Below, in pieces: positions 1 through 9,775 of a DNA stretch of 64,000 nucleotides (positions within the stretch are counted from its first letter, which is position 1; each line of letters starts with the position of its first letter). Source of the DNA: Hoylesella buccalis ATCC 35310 (lineage in GTDB: Bacteria; Bacteroidota; Bacteroidia; Bacteroidales; Bacteroidaceae); NCBI RefSeq assembly GCF_000177075.1, contig NZ_ADEG01000087.1, forward strand, positions 1 through 64,000, read 5' to 3'. The notes beneath the pieces are model-generated. The model was not told the origin of the DNA, did not search any database, and saw only the letters and a list, made by a program, of their open reading frames with translations. The translations under genes were made by a program, and so were the position numbers.

Positions 1-126
1 GATGGTGATCCATTGAAAGAAGCACGCCTGCATAGGCCTTGTGGTCTGGCCTACGACCCCAGTGATGAAATATGGTATATAGGTGACAATAACAACCGTG
101 GCATTCGCTATGTGGCAACAGAATAA
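1..126 (+). CDS. NHL-repeat surface protein, C-terminal end only (partial)
   Basis: The window opens inside this gene; 41 codons remain before TAA at 124-126. The visible tail contains RPCGLAYDPSDEIWYIGDNN, which fits the last blade of an NHL-type beta-propeller. Proteins with IPT/TIG plus NHL repeats are often encoded beside SusC/SusD pairs in Bacteroidales and are then cell-surface glycan-binding lipoproteins. The next gene starts 20 bp later on the same strand, so it is probably the first visible member of the operon running to about 6.4 kb. The N-terminus and any lipobox are outside the window, so the surface location is inferred. Confidence 0.6.
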   Translation, partial: DGDPLKEARLHRPCGLAYDPSDEIWYIGDNNNRGIRYVATE

Positions 127-146
127 CCTTTAACAATCTAAGCTAT

Positions 147-3100
147 ATGAAAAAATATATCATCCTATTTTTATTGACGGTACTGTGGACGACAACTACA
201 TACGCTCAAGATCAGGAAATTATAGAAGTTAGCGGCACTGTCACCGATGAGCAGCACGAGCCTTTAATTGGCGTTAGCGTCACCATCAAGGGCGTTGTCG
301 GCAAAGGTGCAGTGACTGACATTGACGGCAAGTACACCATTAAAGTGCCTCTCTACTCGCATTTGGTTTATTCATACATCGGACTGGAAACGCAAGAGGT
401 ATTCGTGAAAGAAAAGAAGATATACAATGTCGTACTGAAAGAAGACAAGAAAACCGTTCTCGACGAGGTAACCGTAACGGGTACTGGTGTGCAGAAGAAG
501 ATTACACTGACAGGTGCAGTGACGACAGTGGACACAAAAGATCTACGAACGCCTACCGCCAGCATTTCCAACTCATTTGCAGGAGTTGTTCCAGGTGTGT
601 TCGCTCGCCAAACAACAGGTCAACCTGGCGACAACGTATCCGAGTTCTGGATTCGTGGTGTCTCCACCTTTGGTGCAGGACAGAGCGCCCTGGTGTTGGT
701 AGATGGATTCGAGCGTAATCTCAACGACATCAACATTGAAGACATCGAGACATTTACCGTCCTGAAAGATGCATCGGCAACTGCCATCTATGGCTCTCGT
801 GGTGCCAACGGCGTATTGCTCTTTACAACCAAAAGAGGCCGACAGGGCAATACCCAAGTTCGCGGAAAGGTAGAAACCAGCTATAGCACACAAACCGTAT
901 TGCCTAAGTTTGTAAATGGTCCTACCTACGCACGAATGATGAATGAGGCTCTCACCACCCGCAACGAGCCTGCTGCATTTACCGACGACGATATCTACTT
1001 ATTTGAAAGTCAATTAGACCCAGAGGTGTTTCCAGATATCAACTGGATGGACATGATTCTAAAGAAAGGTGCTCCTACCTACCGTGCCAATATTGATGTG
1101 AATGGCGGTGGCAACTTTGCACGCTACTTCGTATCCGCCAGTTATGTCAACGAAGGCGGCATGTATGAGACAGACAAAGCCTTGAAGGACTATGATACCA
1201 ACTCGAACTATAGCCGTTTCAACTACCGAATGAATGTAGACATGGACTTGTCAAAGACAACCTTGTTGAAAGTAGGCGTATCGGGATCAATGGAAAAACA
1301 AAACAAACCTGGGGCTGACTACAGATGGATATGGCGTTCGCTCATGGAATACAATCCCATTACCACACCTCTTAAGTATAAGAATGGCCGCTGGGGATCG
1401 TCTGGTGACGAAGGTAGAAACAACCCATGGGTGCTGGTTACCCAAAGTGGATATAACGAAACCTGGAAAAGCACGGTACAGACAACAGCTACGTTGGAGC
1501 AAGACTTCCGATTTATCACCCCTGGACTGAAGTTTATCGGGCGATATGGTTTCGACATTTACACACGCAACGGCAACAATCATTCGAAGTCTCCGGAAGG
1601 ATGGCGCGCCGAAAGACTTCGTAACTCAGCTGGCGAGATTGAGTTTAGAAAGTTGGTCAACGAATCACTGATGACGTCCAACCCATACTCTAACGGTGAA
1701 AGAAAAGAATACCTCGAGGCTGAATTGCACTATGAGCGTGCTTTCGGTGACCATCAAACGGGTGGGGTGTTGAAATATACTCAAGACAAAACCATCAACA
1801 ACTCTGAACAACGTTGGCTTTCTGGCATGGACAGGACCATCGCAGCCATTGAGCGACGTCACCAAGGTATCGCAGGGCGTTTCACTTATGGTTGGAAATA
1901 TCGTTACTATTTCGACTTCAACTTTGGATACAACGGATCTGAGAATTTCGCCAGCGGTCACCAGTTTGGTTTCTTCCCAGCTTATTCTGTGGCATGGAAC
2001 TTAGGTGAGGAGCCGCTTGTAAAGCAAAAACTATCTTGGGTTAACATGTTCAAGATACGTTATTCGTACGGTAAGGTGGGTAACGATTACTTGTCAACAC
2101 GCTTCCCTTATCAACCCACGTTCTATGTATATGACAGTAAGAATGAAAAGAGTGATGACTCTAAAGCTGCATCAAGGGCAGACTACATGTACGGTGATGT
2201 TGGTACATCCAACTATTATTACAAAGGCTTGTACTACAAGCACCTGGCATCCAAGGAGGTAACCTGGGAAGTGGCAACCAAGCATGACCTTGGTCTTGAT
2301 TTCTACTTCTTTAGCAACAAAGTAAGCGGTACCATCGACTATTTCCATGAACAGCGCGACGGCATCTACATGGGGCGCGGTCACCTGCCACAGAGTATCG
2401 GTGTTAATGCATCTGAGAAACCTTCGGCAAACATTGGATCTGTTGTTTCAAAAGGATTTGACGGCAACCTGGCATTCTCCCATCAGATAGGGGAGGTTGA
2501 TTTCACACTGCGTGGAAACTTCACTTATAGCAAGAGTGAAATTTTGGAATACGATGAGGCTTATAGCCATTACCCATATACCCAACAGGCTGGGTTCCGC
2601 GTAGGACAGGCCCGAGGACTGATTGCAGAAGGTCTTTTCAAAGACTATGAAGACATACGCTACCATGCCAATCAAGATGGTCTGACCAAAGAGGGGCTCG
2701 CATCCGGTGAAGTCAGCAAGGACATTGCTCCAGGTGACATCAAGTACAAGGACGTCAATGGTGACGGTGTGATTGATGGAAACGATGTTGTGCCAATCGG
2801 TGCCACCGTCAAACCAAACCTGATTTATGGCTTTGGATTCTCTGCAAGTTGGAAAGGATTAGACTTTAATGTACTGTTCCAAGGCGTAGGAAAATCATCG
2901 TTCTTTATTGGTGGATATACCGTTTATCCGTTTACAAAAGGATCGGAAGGCAACATCCTGACCGACGTGATAGACAACTACTGGTCATTGGGTAAGAACG
3001 AAGACACTAATGCCAAATATCCTCGCTTGAGCTATGGCGGAAATAGAAACAACTATCGCCGCTCAACCTACTGGCTGCGTGATGGCTCATACTTACGTCT

Positions 3101-3302
3101 TAAGAATCTTGACATCGGATACACGTTACCAAAGAGAGTCGTTACAGCCATGCGCCTCAACAATGTCAGAATCTATTTAATGGGTACCAACCTGCTCACT
3201 TTTTCAAAATTCAACTTATGGGATCCTGAAATGGGCAGTTCTGATGGACAGAAATACCCACTGGCCAGAACGTATACACTGGGTATAACATTCAGCCTAT
3301 AA
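147..3302 (+). CDS. SusC/RagA family TonB-dependent outer-membrane transporter
   Basis: 1051 residues, the usual SusC length. A signal peptide (MKKYIILFLLTVLWTTTTYA) leads into a carboxypeptidase-regulatory-like domain at about residues 28-110 (VSGTVTDEQHEPLIGVSV), then the plug at about 118-235 with the family signature LKDASATAIYGSRGANG, then a long beta-barrel ending YTLGITFSL. It imports an oligosaccharide or similar ligand across the outer membrane using TonB energy, with the SusD partner encoded 21 bp downstream as lid. No glycosidase lies in this first locus within the window, so the substrate cannot be named. No promoter is visible in the 20 bp before it, consistent with co-transcription with the upstream gene. 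Confidence 0.95.
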   Translation: MKKYIILFLLTVLWTTTTYAQDQEIIEVSGTVTDEQHEPLIGVSVTIKGVVGKGAVTDIDGKYTIKVPLYSHLVYSYIGLETQEVFVKEKKIYNVVLKEDKKTVLDEVTVTGTGVQKKITLTGAVTTVDTKDLRTPTASISNSFAGVVPGVFARQTTGQPGDNVSEFWIRGVSTFGAGQSALVLVDGFERNLNDINIEDIETFTVLKDASATAIYGSRGANGVLLFTTKRGRQGNTQVRGKVETSYSTQTVLPKFVNGPTYARMMNEALTTRNEPAAFTDDDIYLFESQLDPEVFPDINWMDMILKKGAPTYRANIDVNGGGNFARYFVSASYVNEGGMYETDKALKDYDTNSNYSRFNYRMNVDMDLSKTTLLKVGVSGSMEKQNKPGADYRWIWRSLMEYNPITTPLKYKNGRWGSSGDEGRNNPWVLVTQSGYNETWKSTVQTTATLEQDFRFITPGLKFIGRYGFDIYTRNGNNHSKSPEGWRAERLRNSAGEIEFRKLVNESLMTSNPYSNGERKEYLEAELHYERAFGDHQTGGVLKYTQDKTINNSEQRWLSGMDRTIAAIERRHQGIAGRFTYGWKYRYYFDFNFGYNGSENFASGHQFGFFPAYSVAWNLGEEPLVKQKLSWVNMFKIRYSYGKVGNDYLSTRFPYQPTFYVYDSKNEKSDDSKAASRADYMYGDVGTSNYYYKGLYYKHLASKEVTWEVATKHDLGLDFYFFSNKVSGTIDYFHEQRDGIYMGRGHLPQSIGVNASEKPSANIGSVVSKGFDGNLAFSHQIGEVDFTLRGNFTYSKSEILEYDEAYSHYPYTQQAGFRVGQARGLIAEGLFKDYEDIRYHANQDGLTKEGLASGEVSKDIAPGDIKYKDVNGDGVIDGNDVVPIGATVKPNLIYGFGFSASWKGLDFNVLFQGVGKSSFFIGGYTVYPFTKGSEGNILTDVIDNYWSLGKNEDTNAKYPRLSYGGNRNNYRRSTYWLRDGSYLRLKNLDIGYTLPKRVVTAMRLNNVRIYLMGTNLLTFSKFNLWDPEMGSSDGQKYPLARTYTLGITFSL

Positions 3303-3323
3303 CCGATTAACAAGCATATAATC

Positions 3324-5384
3324 ATGAAAAGAATCAAATATATTGCCATCGAATTGCTGACCGTCAGTCTGACATTGACCACGGTCTCATGTTCCGACTA
3401 CCTGAAAGTAGACAAATATTTCAAGGATATTGAGTCTATCGACCACATTTTCTCTGATAAAGAAAGTACCATGCAGTGGCTTTCATTCTGCTACAGCCGC
3501 CTGCAAGGAGACAACATAGAGATTGGACACAGCGACATCTGTCCAACTAATTTCTCTGACGACCAAACCTTTAACGAGGGAGAAGCCGGCAAACGTTACC
3601 GCCGATTCAAGCTTGGTGAATACGGTTATGGTTATGCCTTCCAGGATTACTACACCAATTCATGGCCATGGGCATACGACGCCATTCGCCAAGCATCTAT
3701 CTTCTTGATGAATGCTCACGCCACAGAAGAATTGAATCAAAAGGAGATAGACGATCTGAAAGGGCAGGCTCGCTTCCTTCGAGCTTACTTCTATTGGCTG
3801 CTCATCAGAAAGTATGGCCCCGTTCCAATCATGCCCACAGAAGGTGCCGACTATACAAAAAGCTATGACAAACTGTCGTATCCACGCAACACCTTTGATG
3901 ATTGTGTTGATTTCATCGCAGAAGAAATGATTTTGGCAGCCAAGGATTTGCCAGAGAAGCGCGACAACCAAAACATCGCCCGACCTACCAAAGGAGCTGC
4001 ACTGGCTGTTAGGGCAAAGGTATTGACGTATGCAGCGAGTCCTCTTTACAACGGAAACACAGAGATGGCCGACTTTGTAGACAAGCAAGGTAACCAGCTC
4101 ATATCACAAACCTACGACGAAGTAAAGTGGGCAAAGGCCGCAGCAGCGTGCAGGGATCTGATTGACTATGCTGACCAAACTGGTATTTATCGTATCTACA
4201 CCACACCCGTGCGAGAGAAAGCTATTGACAATTCTTTCCCTGCGACCATCACACCGCCTGTGTGTGAGCCCTATTCCAGTCGTCCGTTCCCAGAAGGATG
4301 GGCTGACATCGATCCGTTCGAGTCTTATCGTTCAGTTTTCAATGGCGAACTGTATGCTGCCGAAAATCCAGAGTTGATATTCACGCGCGGTAGGAATGGT
4401 GACAAGGGTGATCTAGAAACAAATGGAGCTGTCACCGACTTGGTACGGCACCAAATGCCTTCATCCTGTGGTGGTTGGAACATTCATGGCATGACACAAA
4501 AGCAATGCGACGCCTATGACATGGCAGATGGAACTCCTTACAGCAGAGAGGCAGTACTGGAGAAATATGGTAACGAGCAGTTCACGACAAAAAATAATGC
4601 CAAACTACATCCCTACGACCATTTGCCCAACAACGGCATCTGGCTGGGATATGCCAACCGTGAACCGCGTTTCTACGCCTCTGTGGCTTACAGTGGATCT
4701 ATATGGTACTGCTCAAGTAGCCAGGAAAATATTTATAAAAACCAACAGGTATTCTATTATCGTGGCGAGGGCAATGGCCGTGTCAATAGCAATGAGCGAT
4801 GGGTCAACACTGGTATCGGCATCATGAAATACGTTCATCCAGACGATTGTGCCGTGGGTAATGGCAGCTTTATCAAGGTAAAGGTTGAACCTACCCTTCG
4901 CTATGCCGACATACTGCTGCTGTACGCCGAGGCTCTGAACAACCTCACCACCTCTCACAACATCCCTACCTGGGACGGAAAGCAAACCTATACGGTGTCA
5001 CGCGACATCCAACAGATGAAGCGTGGCGTGATGCCAGTAAGGATGCGTGCCGGCGTTCCCGACTATTCTGAACAAACCTACGCCAGCCGTGACGCTTTTT
5101 TCAAGGCTATCGTTCATGAGCGGCAGGTTGAGCTTTTCAATGAGAACCAACGCTTCTTCGACCTTCGTCGCTGGAAGATTGCCGAAGAGAATGAGGCCGA
5201 ACAGGTTTATGGCTGCAATACCAACATGAGCAAGGAGTACAGAACGCAATTCTATGTACCTGTACGCGTACCTAACCTACAGACATCCTTCTCACGCAAG
5301 CAATACTTCTGGCCCATCACCTACACCGAGCTGAAACGAAATAGGAATATGACGCAGGCTCCAGGATGGGAGAACTATGATTAA
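3324..5384 (+). CDS. SusD/RagB family nutrient-binding lipoprotein
   Basis: 686 residues, long for the family (commonly about 500-650). The signal sequence ends in a lipobox-like VSCSDY, so the protein is predicted to be lipidated and surface exposed. SusD features include the helical segment GQARFLRAYFYWLLIRKYG near residue 150, repeats typical of the TPR-like core, and a C-terminal segment with RQVELFNENQRFFDLRRWK and WPITYTELKRN. It captures ligand at the surface and closes over the SusC barrel encoded just upstream. The downstream lipoprotein gene overlaps or nearly abuts it, so the three are very likely one transcript. Confidence 0.94.
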   Translation: MKRIKYIAIELLTVSLTLTTVSCSDYLKVDKYFKDIESIDHIFSDKESTMQWLSFCYSRLQGDNIEIGHSDICPTNFSDDQTFNEGEAGKRYRRFKLGEYGYGYAFQDYYTNSWPWAYDAIRQASIFLMNAHATEELNQKEIDDLKGQARFLRAYFYWLLIRKYGPVPIMPTEGADYTKSYDKLSYPRNTFDDCVDFIAEEMILAAKDLPEKRDNQNIARPTKGAALAVRAKVLTYAASPLYNGNTEMADFVDKQGNQLISQTYDEVKWAKAAAACRDLIDYADQTGIYRIYTTPVREKAIDNSFPATITPPVCEPYSSRPFPEGWADIDPFESYRSVFNGELYAAENPELIFTRGRNGDKGDLETNGAVTDLVRHQMPSSCGGWNIHGMTQKQCDAYDMADGTPYSREAVLEKYGNEQFTTKNNAKLHPYDHLPNNGIWLGYANREPRFYASVAYSGSIWYCSSSQENIYKNQQVFYYRGEGNGRVNSNERWVNTGIGIMKYVHPDDCAVGNGSFIKVKVEPTLRYADILLLYAEALNNLTTSHNIPTWDGKQTYTVSRDIQQMKRGVMPVRMRAGVPDYSEQTYASRDAFFKAIVHERQVELFNENQRFFDLRRWKIAEENEAEQVYGCNTNMSKEYRTQFYVPVRVPNLQTSFSRKQYFWPITYTELKRNRNMTQAPGWENYD

Positions 5385-5415
5385 TTCATGCGCAGCATCA
5401 AAAAACATACACGAT

Positions 5416-6426
5416 ATGAAAAAAATATTTTTATTCGCCATTATGGCCATTACAGGTATGGCATACACCGCCTGCAACAATGAATGGGAAGACGAGCTGT
5501 ATACACAAATGGTTTCTTTCAAGGCTCCTCGAGGCAGCAACGGTGTATACAATATATATATGAGGTACAAGGCTGACGGAACGGGACAATACAAATTGCC
5601 CGTCATTGTCAGCGGGTCCACGCCAAATGCAAGCGACATCGACGTGAAGATTGGTGTAGACAATGACACGCTGAACATCCTCAACAAGGCACGCTTTGCC
5701 GTAGGACGCAACGACCTATGGTTCAAACAACTGCCCGAGCGCTTTTATTCGTTCCCATCTCCAACATGCCACATCCCATCAGGAAAGGTCACAGCCAACT
5801 ACATCATTGACTTCAACCTCTCGGGACTGGACCTCAATGAGCAGTGGGTACTTCCATTGACCATCGAACCCAGCAGCTCCTATACGCAGAACATGCGCAA
5901 GGGATGGTACAAGGCGCTGTTGAATATCAACCTGTTCAATGACTATTCAGGAAGATATTCGGCAACTAACATGAACATCTACATAGACGGAACAACCAAC
6001 GATCCTGCCGTTGAAGACAATCGTCTGGCCCGCGTTGTAGACGACCATTCTATCTTCTTCTATGCTGGAACCGTTTGGGAGGAGGATGTAAACCGTCATA
6101 AGTACAAGGTGATTGCCACCTTTGGGGAAGGAACACCCGATGCCGAGGGTAACATCACTGGTCCCGTGACCATCACAGCAGGCGACCCAGCCAATGAGGT
6201 GGCCATTGAGCAGAGTGGCAACTGCACCTATTCCTACCGGGTATCGAAGCATCCCACCAAGCCTTATCTCGAGCGTCGCATCATGACGTTGTATCTGGAT
6301 TACAAGTACTCAGACATCACGTCAGACCCAAGTAATCCCATCCGTTTCCATTGCAAAGGAAATATGACCATGGAACGCCAGTACAACATCTTGATTCCCG
6401 ACGAGGAACAAGCCATTCTTTGGTAG
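5416..6426 (+). CDS. DUF4973/DUF1735-type surface lipoprotein of a SusC/D locus
   Basis: 336 residues from the ATG at 5416. An in-frame ATG at 5377 would overlap susD and add 13 residues ahead of the signal sequence, so the later start fits better. The N-terminus MKKIFLFAIMAITGMAYTAC looks like a lipoprotein signal with Cys at about residue 20, followed by NNEWEDELYTQMVSF, characteristic of the DUF4973/DUF1735 family. The end (MTMERQYNIL, PDEEQAI) also fits that family. Such proteins replace SusE/SusF in many loci and are thought to bind ligand or scaffold the SusCD complex; this role is inference. A strong terminator follows within 30 bp, marking the operon end. Confidence 0.8.
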   Translation: MKKIFLFAIMAITGMAYTACNNEWEDELYTQMVSFKAPRGSNGVYNIYMRYKADGTGQYKLPVIVSGSTPNASDIDVKIGVDNDTLNILNKARFAVGRNDLWFKQLPERFYSFPSPTCHIPSGKVTANYIIDFNLSGLDLNEQWVLPLTIEPSSSYTQNMRKGWYKALLNINLFNDYSGRYSATNMNIYIDGTTNDPAVEDNRLARVVDDHSIFFYAGTVWEEDVNRHKYKVIATFGEGTPDAEGNITGPVTITAGDPANEVAIEQSGNCTYSYRVSKHPTKPYLERRIMTLYLDYKYSDITSDPSNPIRFHCKGNMTMERQYNILIPDEEQAILW

Positions 6427-6452
6427 ACAAAAACACTACTATCAGCAACAAG

Positions 6453-6487
6453 ACACCCATTGCACGTTTCATGCAATGGGTGTTTTG
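6453..6487 (+). terminator. Rho-independent-type terminator after the first SusC/D operon
   Basis: A perfect 12-bp stem (6453-6464, ACACCCATTGCA, pairing with 6472-6483) encloses a 7-nt loop and runs into TTTTGTT. It lies 27 bp after the DUF4973-type lipoprotein stop. A weaker 7-bp hairpin (6516-6522 with 6538-6544) follows and may add to termination. Confidence 0.85.
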
Positions 6488-6590
6488 TTATCTATAACGA
6501 TTGAATATCATGCGTCCTCACCTTGCGCTATCTGCATGGTGAGGCGTCTTTGTTTGGCCTGACATCTAACAAACAGAGATAGTATGGCAC

Positions 6591-6632
6591 GAAAAGAGGG
6601 TGCATCATAACAACGAATGATGATACACCCTC
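6591..6632 (-). terminator. Terminator of the minus-strand TonB receptor locus
   Basis: Arms at 6596-6608 and 6620-6632 form a 13-bp stem with one mismatch (GAGGGTG-ATCAT). On the minus strand the hairpin is followed by TTTTCG. It sits 50 bp beyond the receptor stop codon, between two convergent transcription units. Confidence 0.7.
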
Positions 6633-6681
6633 CGAAAAGCTGGGTAATGATTCATGTACAAAACCTACCCTCTTCCTGCTG

Positions 6682-9144
6682 CTACAGCTTGATGCTCACC
6701 CCACCATACCATGTGGCTCCATACACAGGGGCATACATGAAGGCTGCATCGTCAAGATGCTTCTCATCCTGAATGTAGCTGAAAATGTTCTTGCCGCCAG
6801 CATACAGGGTAAAATTACCCAATCGCTTGGCCATGCGCAGATTCCATGTGGTGAAAGTTTCGGTTTGCTTGATCTTTGAATTCTGGGCGATTGCCAAGTC
6901 GTTTTCGCCATCAAACGTATAATCAATGTACATCTTGCCCTGCAACGAACCGATGAGTGAGAAGGTCCAGGTGCCAGGCGTGTACTCGGCAACAAAGTCA
7001 CCTGTCATGGCTGGGAAGCGCGAAACGTTCTTGCTGTCCTTGGCATACTGCTCATATTGTTGTACAAGTTTTGGCGCTTTCGCCTTCACCAATTCCAGAC
7101 GGTCGGTCCAGTCTGCGCGCTCGTGCTTGTACTGTCCCTGGTTGAAGGTCCAGTTCACGCCCAGCTTGATGTCGCGTATGGGATTGTATTTCACGCTCAG
7201 TTCAATTCCCTGAACATACGCATCATCCACATTCTCCCACTGATAAGTATAACCCAGTCGTCGTACTTGTTCGTCTGCATCAGAAAATTCAATCTTATTT
7301 TTCAAGTTCGTACGGAAGAGATTGGCACTCAGTTGGTAGTTCTTGCCATAATAATCTGCCGACAGATTGAAGCTCATCGACTTTTCTGCCTTTAGGTTAG
7401 ACGATTTCCACACACGCGGCGAACCAGAGCAAAGGTGCAAATCTTCGCTGAATCCGTAAGGTGCTCGAAAGCCTGTGCCAAGGTTTGCACGCAAAACCAA
7501 CGATGGGTTCACCTCATACTTTATGGCCAAACGTGGGTTGACGCTGGTCTCATTGAAATGCGTGTCAGGGAACGCACTGTCAAAAACCTTCTTGCTCGAC
7601 TCGTATTCCTCACCCGAACGATGCGTATCGAGGCGCACTCCCGGCACTACGGACAGGTTGTCGAGGATGTTCCACTCGTCTTGTGCGAAGAAGCCAAACT
7701 CTGTTGCGTGCTTCTTGCCCAGCGATGTATAGGCTTCTCCCAGGTATTGAGAAGTTTCATCGGCAATGCAGTACAGGCCCGTTTCGCGCAGTTTGGTTAA
7801 ATAGGCCTGTGCGCCAACCAGTAAGTTGTGGTCGCCCAGCCGGCTTCCGAAGGTCAGTGAGGTGGTAAACGTGTTCTCTTTGGCCATGTAAGGGCGCATC
7901 ATCTGCACGTCGGGTGTCTTTCCGTCATGCGTGGCCATGTAGTCGCTTAAAAAGCTGTCGTTGGTGGCCTTGCGCTGATGATGAACGTAGGCTGCCGATT
8001 AGTTCAACTCCGATGTCAAGCCGATGGGCAGCGTGTACACCAATTCTGACGTCAATCTGTTGGTGCTGATGTTCTCCGTGCCTTCGGTAAAGGGATTGCG
8101 AAATGCGTCATCGGTCATGGTTCCACCCACACGGTCTTCCTGTGTTGCCTTGCCTCGGATGACCAACTTGTCGTTCTTGGCAAACGGACTGTAGAAATAA
8201 ACGCCTACTCCAAAATTGTTGAGCTTGCTCTCTACACGGTCAGATACGCCGTCTTTGCCCTTCACTTCCTTGCGCGTCATCCCCTCTTTCGTGGCATCAA
8301 TGGCATCGGTCTCCATGCGCTGGGCGAAGGCCGTGAACCCAATGCGCTGGTTGCGAAGGGATGTTGAGGCATTGTAACTCTTGAGTCCCCAGTTACCAAA
8401 CTGCAAATCAGCCTTGATGCTCGGCTCAAACGTGGGTTCTTTTGATATCAAGTTGATGGCTCCAGCCACCGCACTGCTGCCATAAAGGGCAGAGCCGGCA
8501 CCCTTTACCACCTCAATACGATCCAGGTCGGTGGTTCCCATTTGCTGCAAACCATATACACCGGCCAACCCCGAATAGATGGGTTCGCCGTCGATGAGCA
8601 CCTGTGTATGCTCGGCACCTAAGCCCTGCATGCGTACTTGTGAGAAGTTGCAGAACTGGCATTGCTGCTCCACTCTTATGCCGGGAACGCCTTGCAGCGC
8701 TTCGTAAACATTCAGTGCATTCTTGTTTTTCAACGCTTCTGACGTAATCACCTCTGTCCGAATGGGTACATTCTTCACATAGTGCTGCGTACGAGTGCCC
8801 GTCACCACCACCTGATCGAGATTCAACACGTCGTCATCCAGCACAAAGTATACCTCCGAACCCTTGCCGCACACCATGTTCACCTCGATGCCTTGCTCCT
8901 GATAGCCAATGAGACTAGCTGTTATGGTCTGCTTGCCCAAAGGCAGGTGAGCCATCTTAAAGTGTCCGCTCTCATCTGCCACGGTCTTCATCTGTGTGCC
9001 TTTTACGCTGATGATGGCATAAGGCAAGTGCTTGCCCGTGGTTTTGCTCTTCACATCTCCGAAGAGCATAGCGTCAGTTTTTTGGGCATAAGACGCCGTC
9101 ATACCGCATAATGCGATTAAAAGAAATAGTAATTTTTTCATCAT
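6682..9144 (-). pseudogene. TonB-dependent metal/cofactor-type receptor, interrupted by an in-frame TAA
   Basis: Two open segments, 9144-7999 (381 codons) and downstream to 6682, are in the same frame and separated only by a TAA at 8001-7999 (codon 382). Reading through gives SELN-stop-SAAYVHHQRKATNDSFLSDY, continuous receptor sequence of about 820 residues, so this is one gene with a nonsense change; TAC or TAT (Tyr) to TAA is the simplest origin. The N-terminal half has a signal peptide, a carboxypeptidase-like domain (about 25-105) and the plug with GAGSALYGSSAVAGAINLIS. The second half is barrel, ending GGVSIKL. The plug carries CQFCNF, a CxxC not usual in SusC proteins. The type resembles metal, haem or cobalamin receptors rather than SusC, and no SusD neighbours it. 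An assembly error or readthrough remains possible. Confidence 0.85.
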
Positions 9145-9169
9145 TTATAATCATTCTTTTATCGAGGTG

Positions 9170-9177
9170 CAAAGGTA
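9170..9177 (-). promoter_or_regulatory. Bacteroidetes -7 box for the TonB receptor
   Basis: The minus strand reads TACCTTTG, matching TAnnTTTG, 25 bp upstream of the receptor ATG. The -33 region is weak (GTTG-like about 20 nt further up). No riboswitch-sized leader fits between the box and the start codon. Confidence 0.6.
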
Positions 9178-9259
9178 GGAATAATAAAGTTCCCACCCAA
9201 CACCTAATAATAGGTAAATGTGACCTGCTTACTGACTGAAAACAGAAATAATCGATCAA

Positions 9260-9605
9260 TGCGAATTTTCTTGACACGACACCCTTCGCTCCTTGGCTTA
9301 TTTGTAAACAACCTTGCTCTTGGGCGCAAATACGCCAAGCATGAGCGAGCTTTATACCTCATTAATACACAATATTTTATGCATATTCGCCAACAATTAA
9401 CCCCCAATGCGCCATGCGATTTCCTGACAAAAGCATTGCTTTTAAAGGGCAATCTGCATGCTTTAACACGACAAGAGCATGTAAATTGCCCGCCATAGGC
9501 ATCGTTACAGTAGAGCAAACGCGTTGTTTTAAGCGTAAAAAATCATTTTTCTTGCCAAATCATCTCTAATTTGCTTCCTCCTCGCCTATTGATTTTTTCC
9601 AGATG
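9260..9605 (-). repeat. Dispersed intergenic element, copy A (reverse orientation)
   Basis: A 346-bp non-coding stretch aligns with the reverse complement of 45861-46206. Shared blocks in the same order include GAATTTTCTTGACA at one end, CTTATTT-AAACAAC, AAAAGCATTGC, TGCATGCTTT, ATTTTTCTTGCCA and, at the other end, CCTATTGATTTTTTCCAG. It lies between the divergent TonB receptor and the 9776 operon. No ORF with coding character was seen in it. The strand is assigned relative to copy B, taken as plus. Confidence 0.65.
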
Positions 9606-9738
9606 AGCAGTTTTGAAGTGCCGTTTTAAGGGCCTAAAACGAGCAAAAATCCTAACAATTTATGCCAATCCTCTTCCCTTCTTGTTCAGGCGTGATGAAT
9701 GGCTGAAAAGTACATCTTGAAAATTAAACAAACAACAT

Positions 9739-9769
9739 TTTGCTCTATCTGGTTTTTCAACTAACTTTG
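9739..9769 (+). promoter_or_regulatory. Strong Bacteroidetes promoter, TTTG-N19-TAACTTTG
   Basis: TTTG at 9739-9742 and TAACTTTG at 9762-9769 are separated by exactly 19 nt, the Bacteroidetes sigma consensus. The ATG chosen for the downstream gene starts 6 nt after the -7 box, which leaves almost no 5' leader. Confidence 0.8.
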
Positions 9770-9775
9770 CATGGC

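Noticed and set aside
9145..9260. Cobalamin riboswitch ahead of the TonB receptor
   Set aside because: The -7 box sits 25 bp from the ATG, leaving no room for an aptamer in the transcript.
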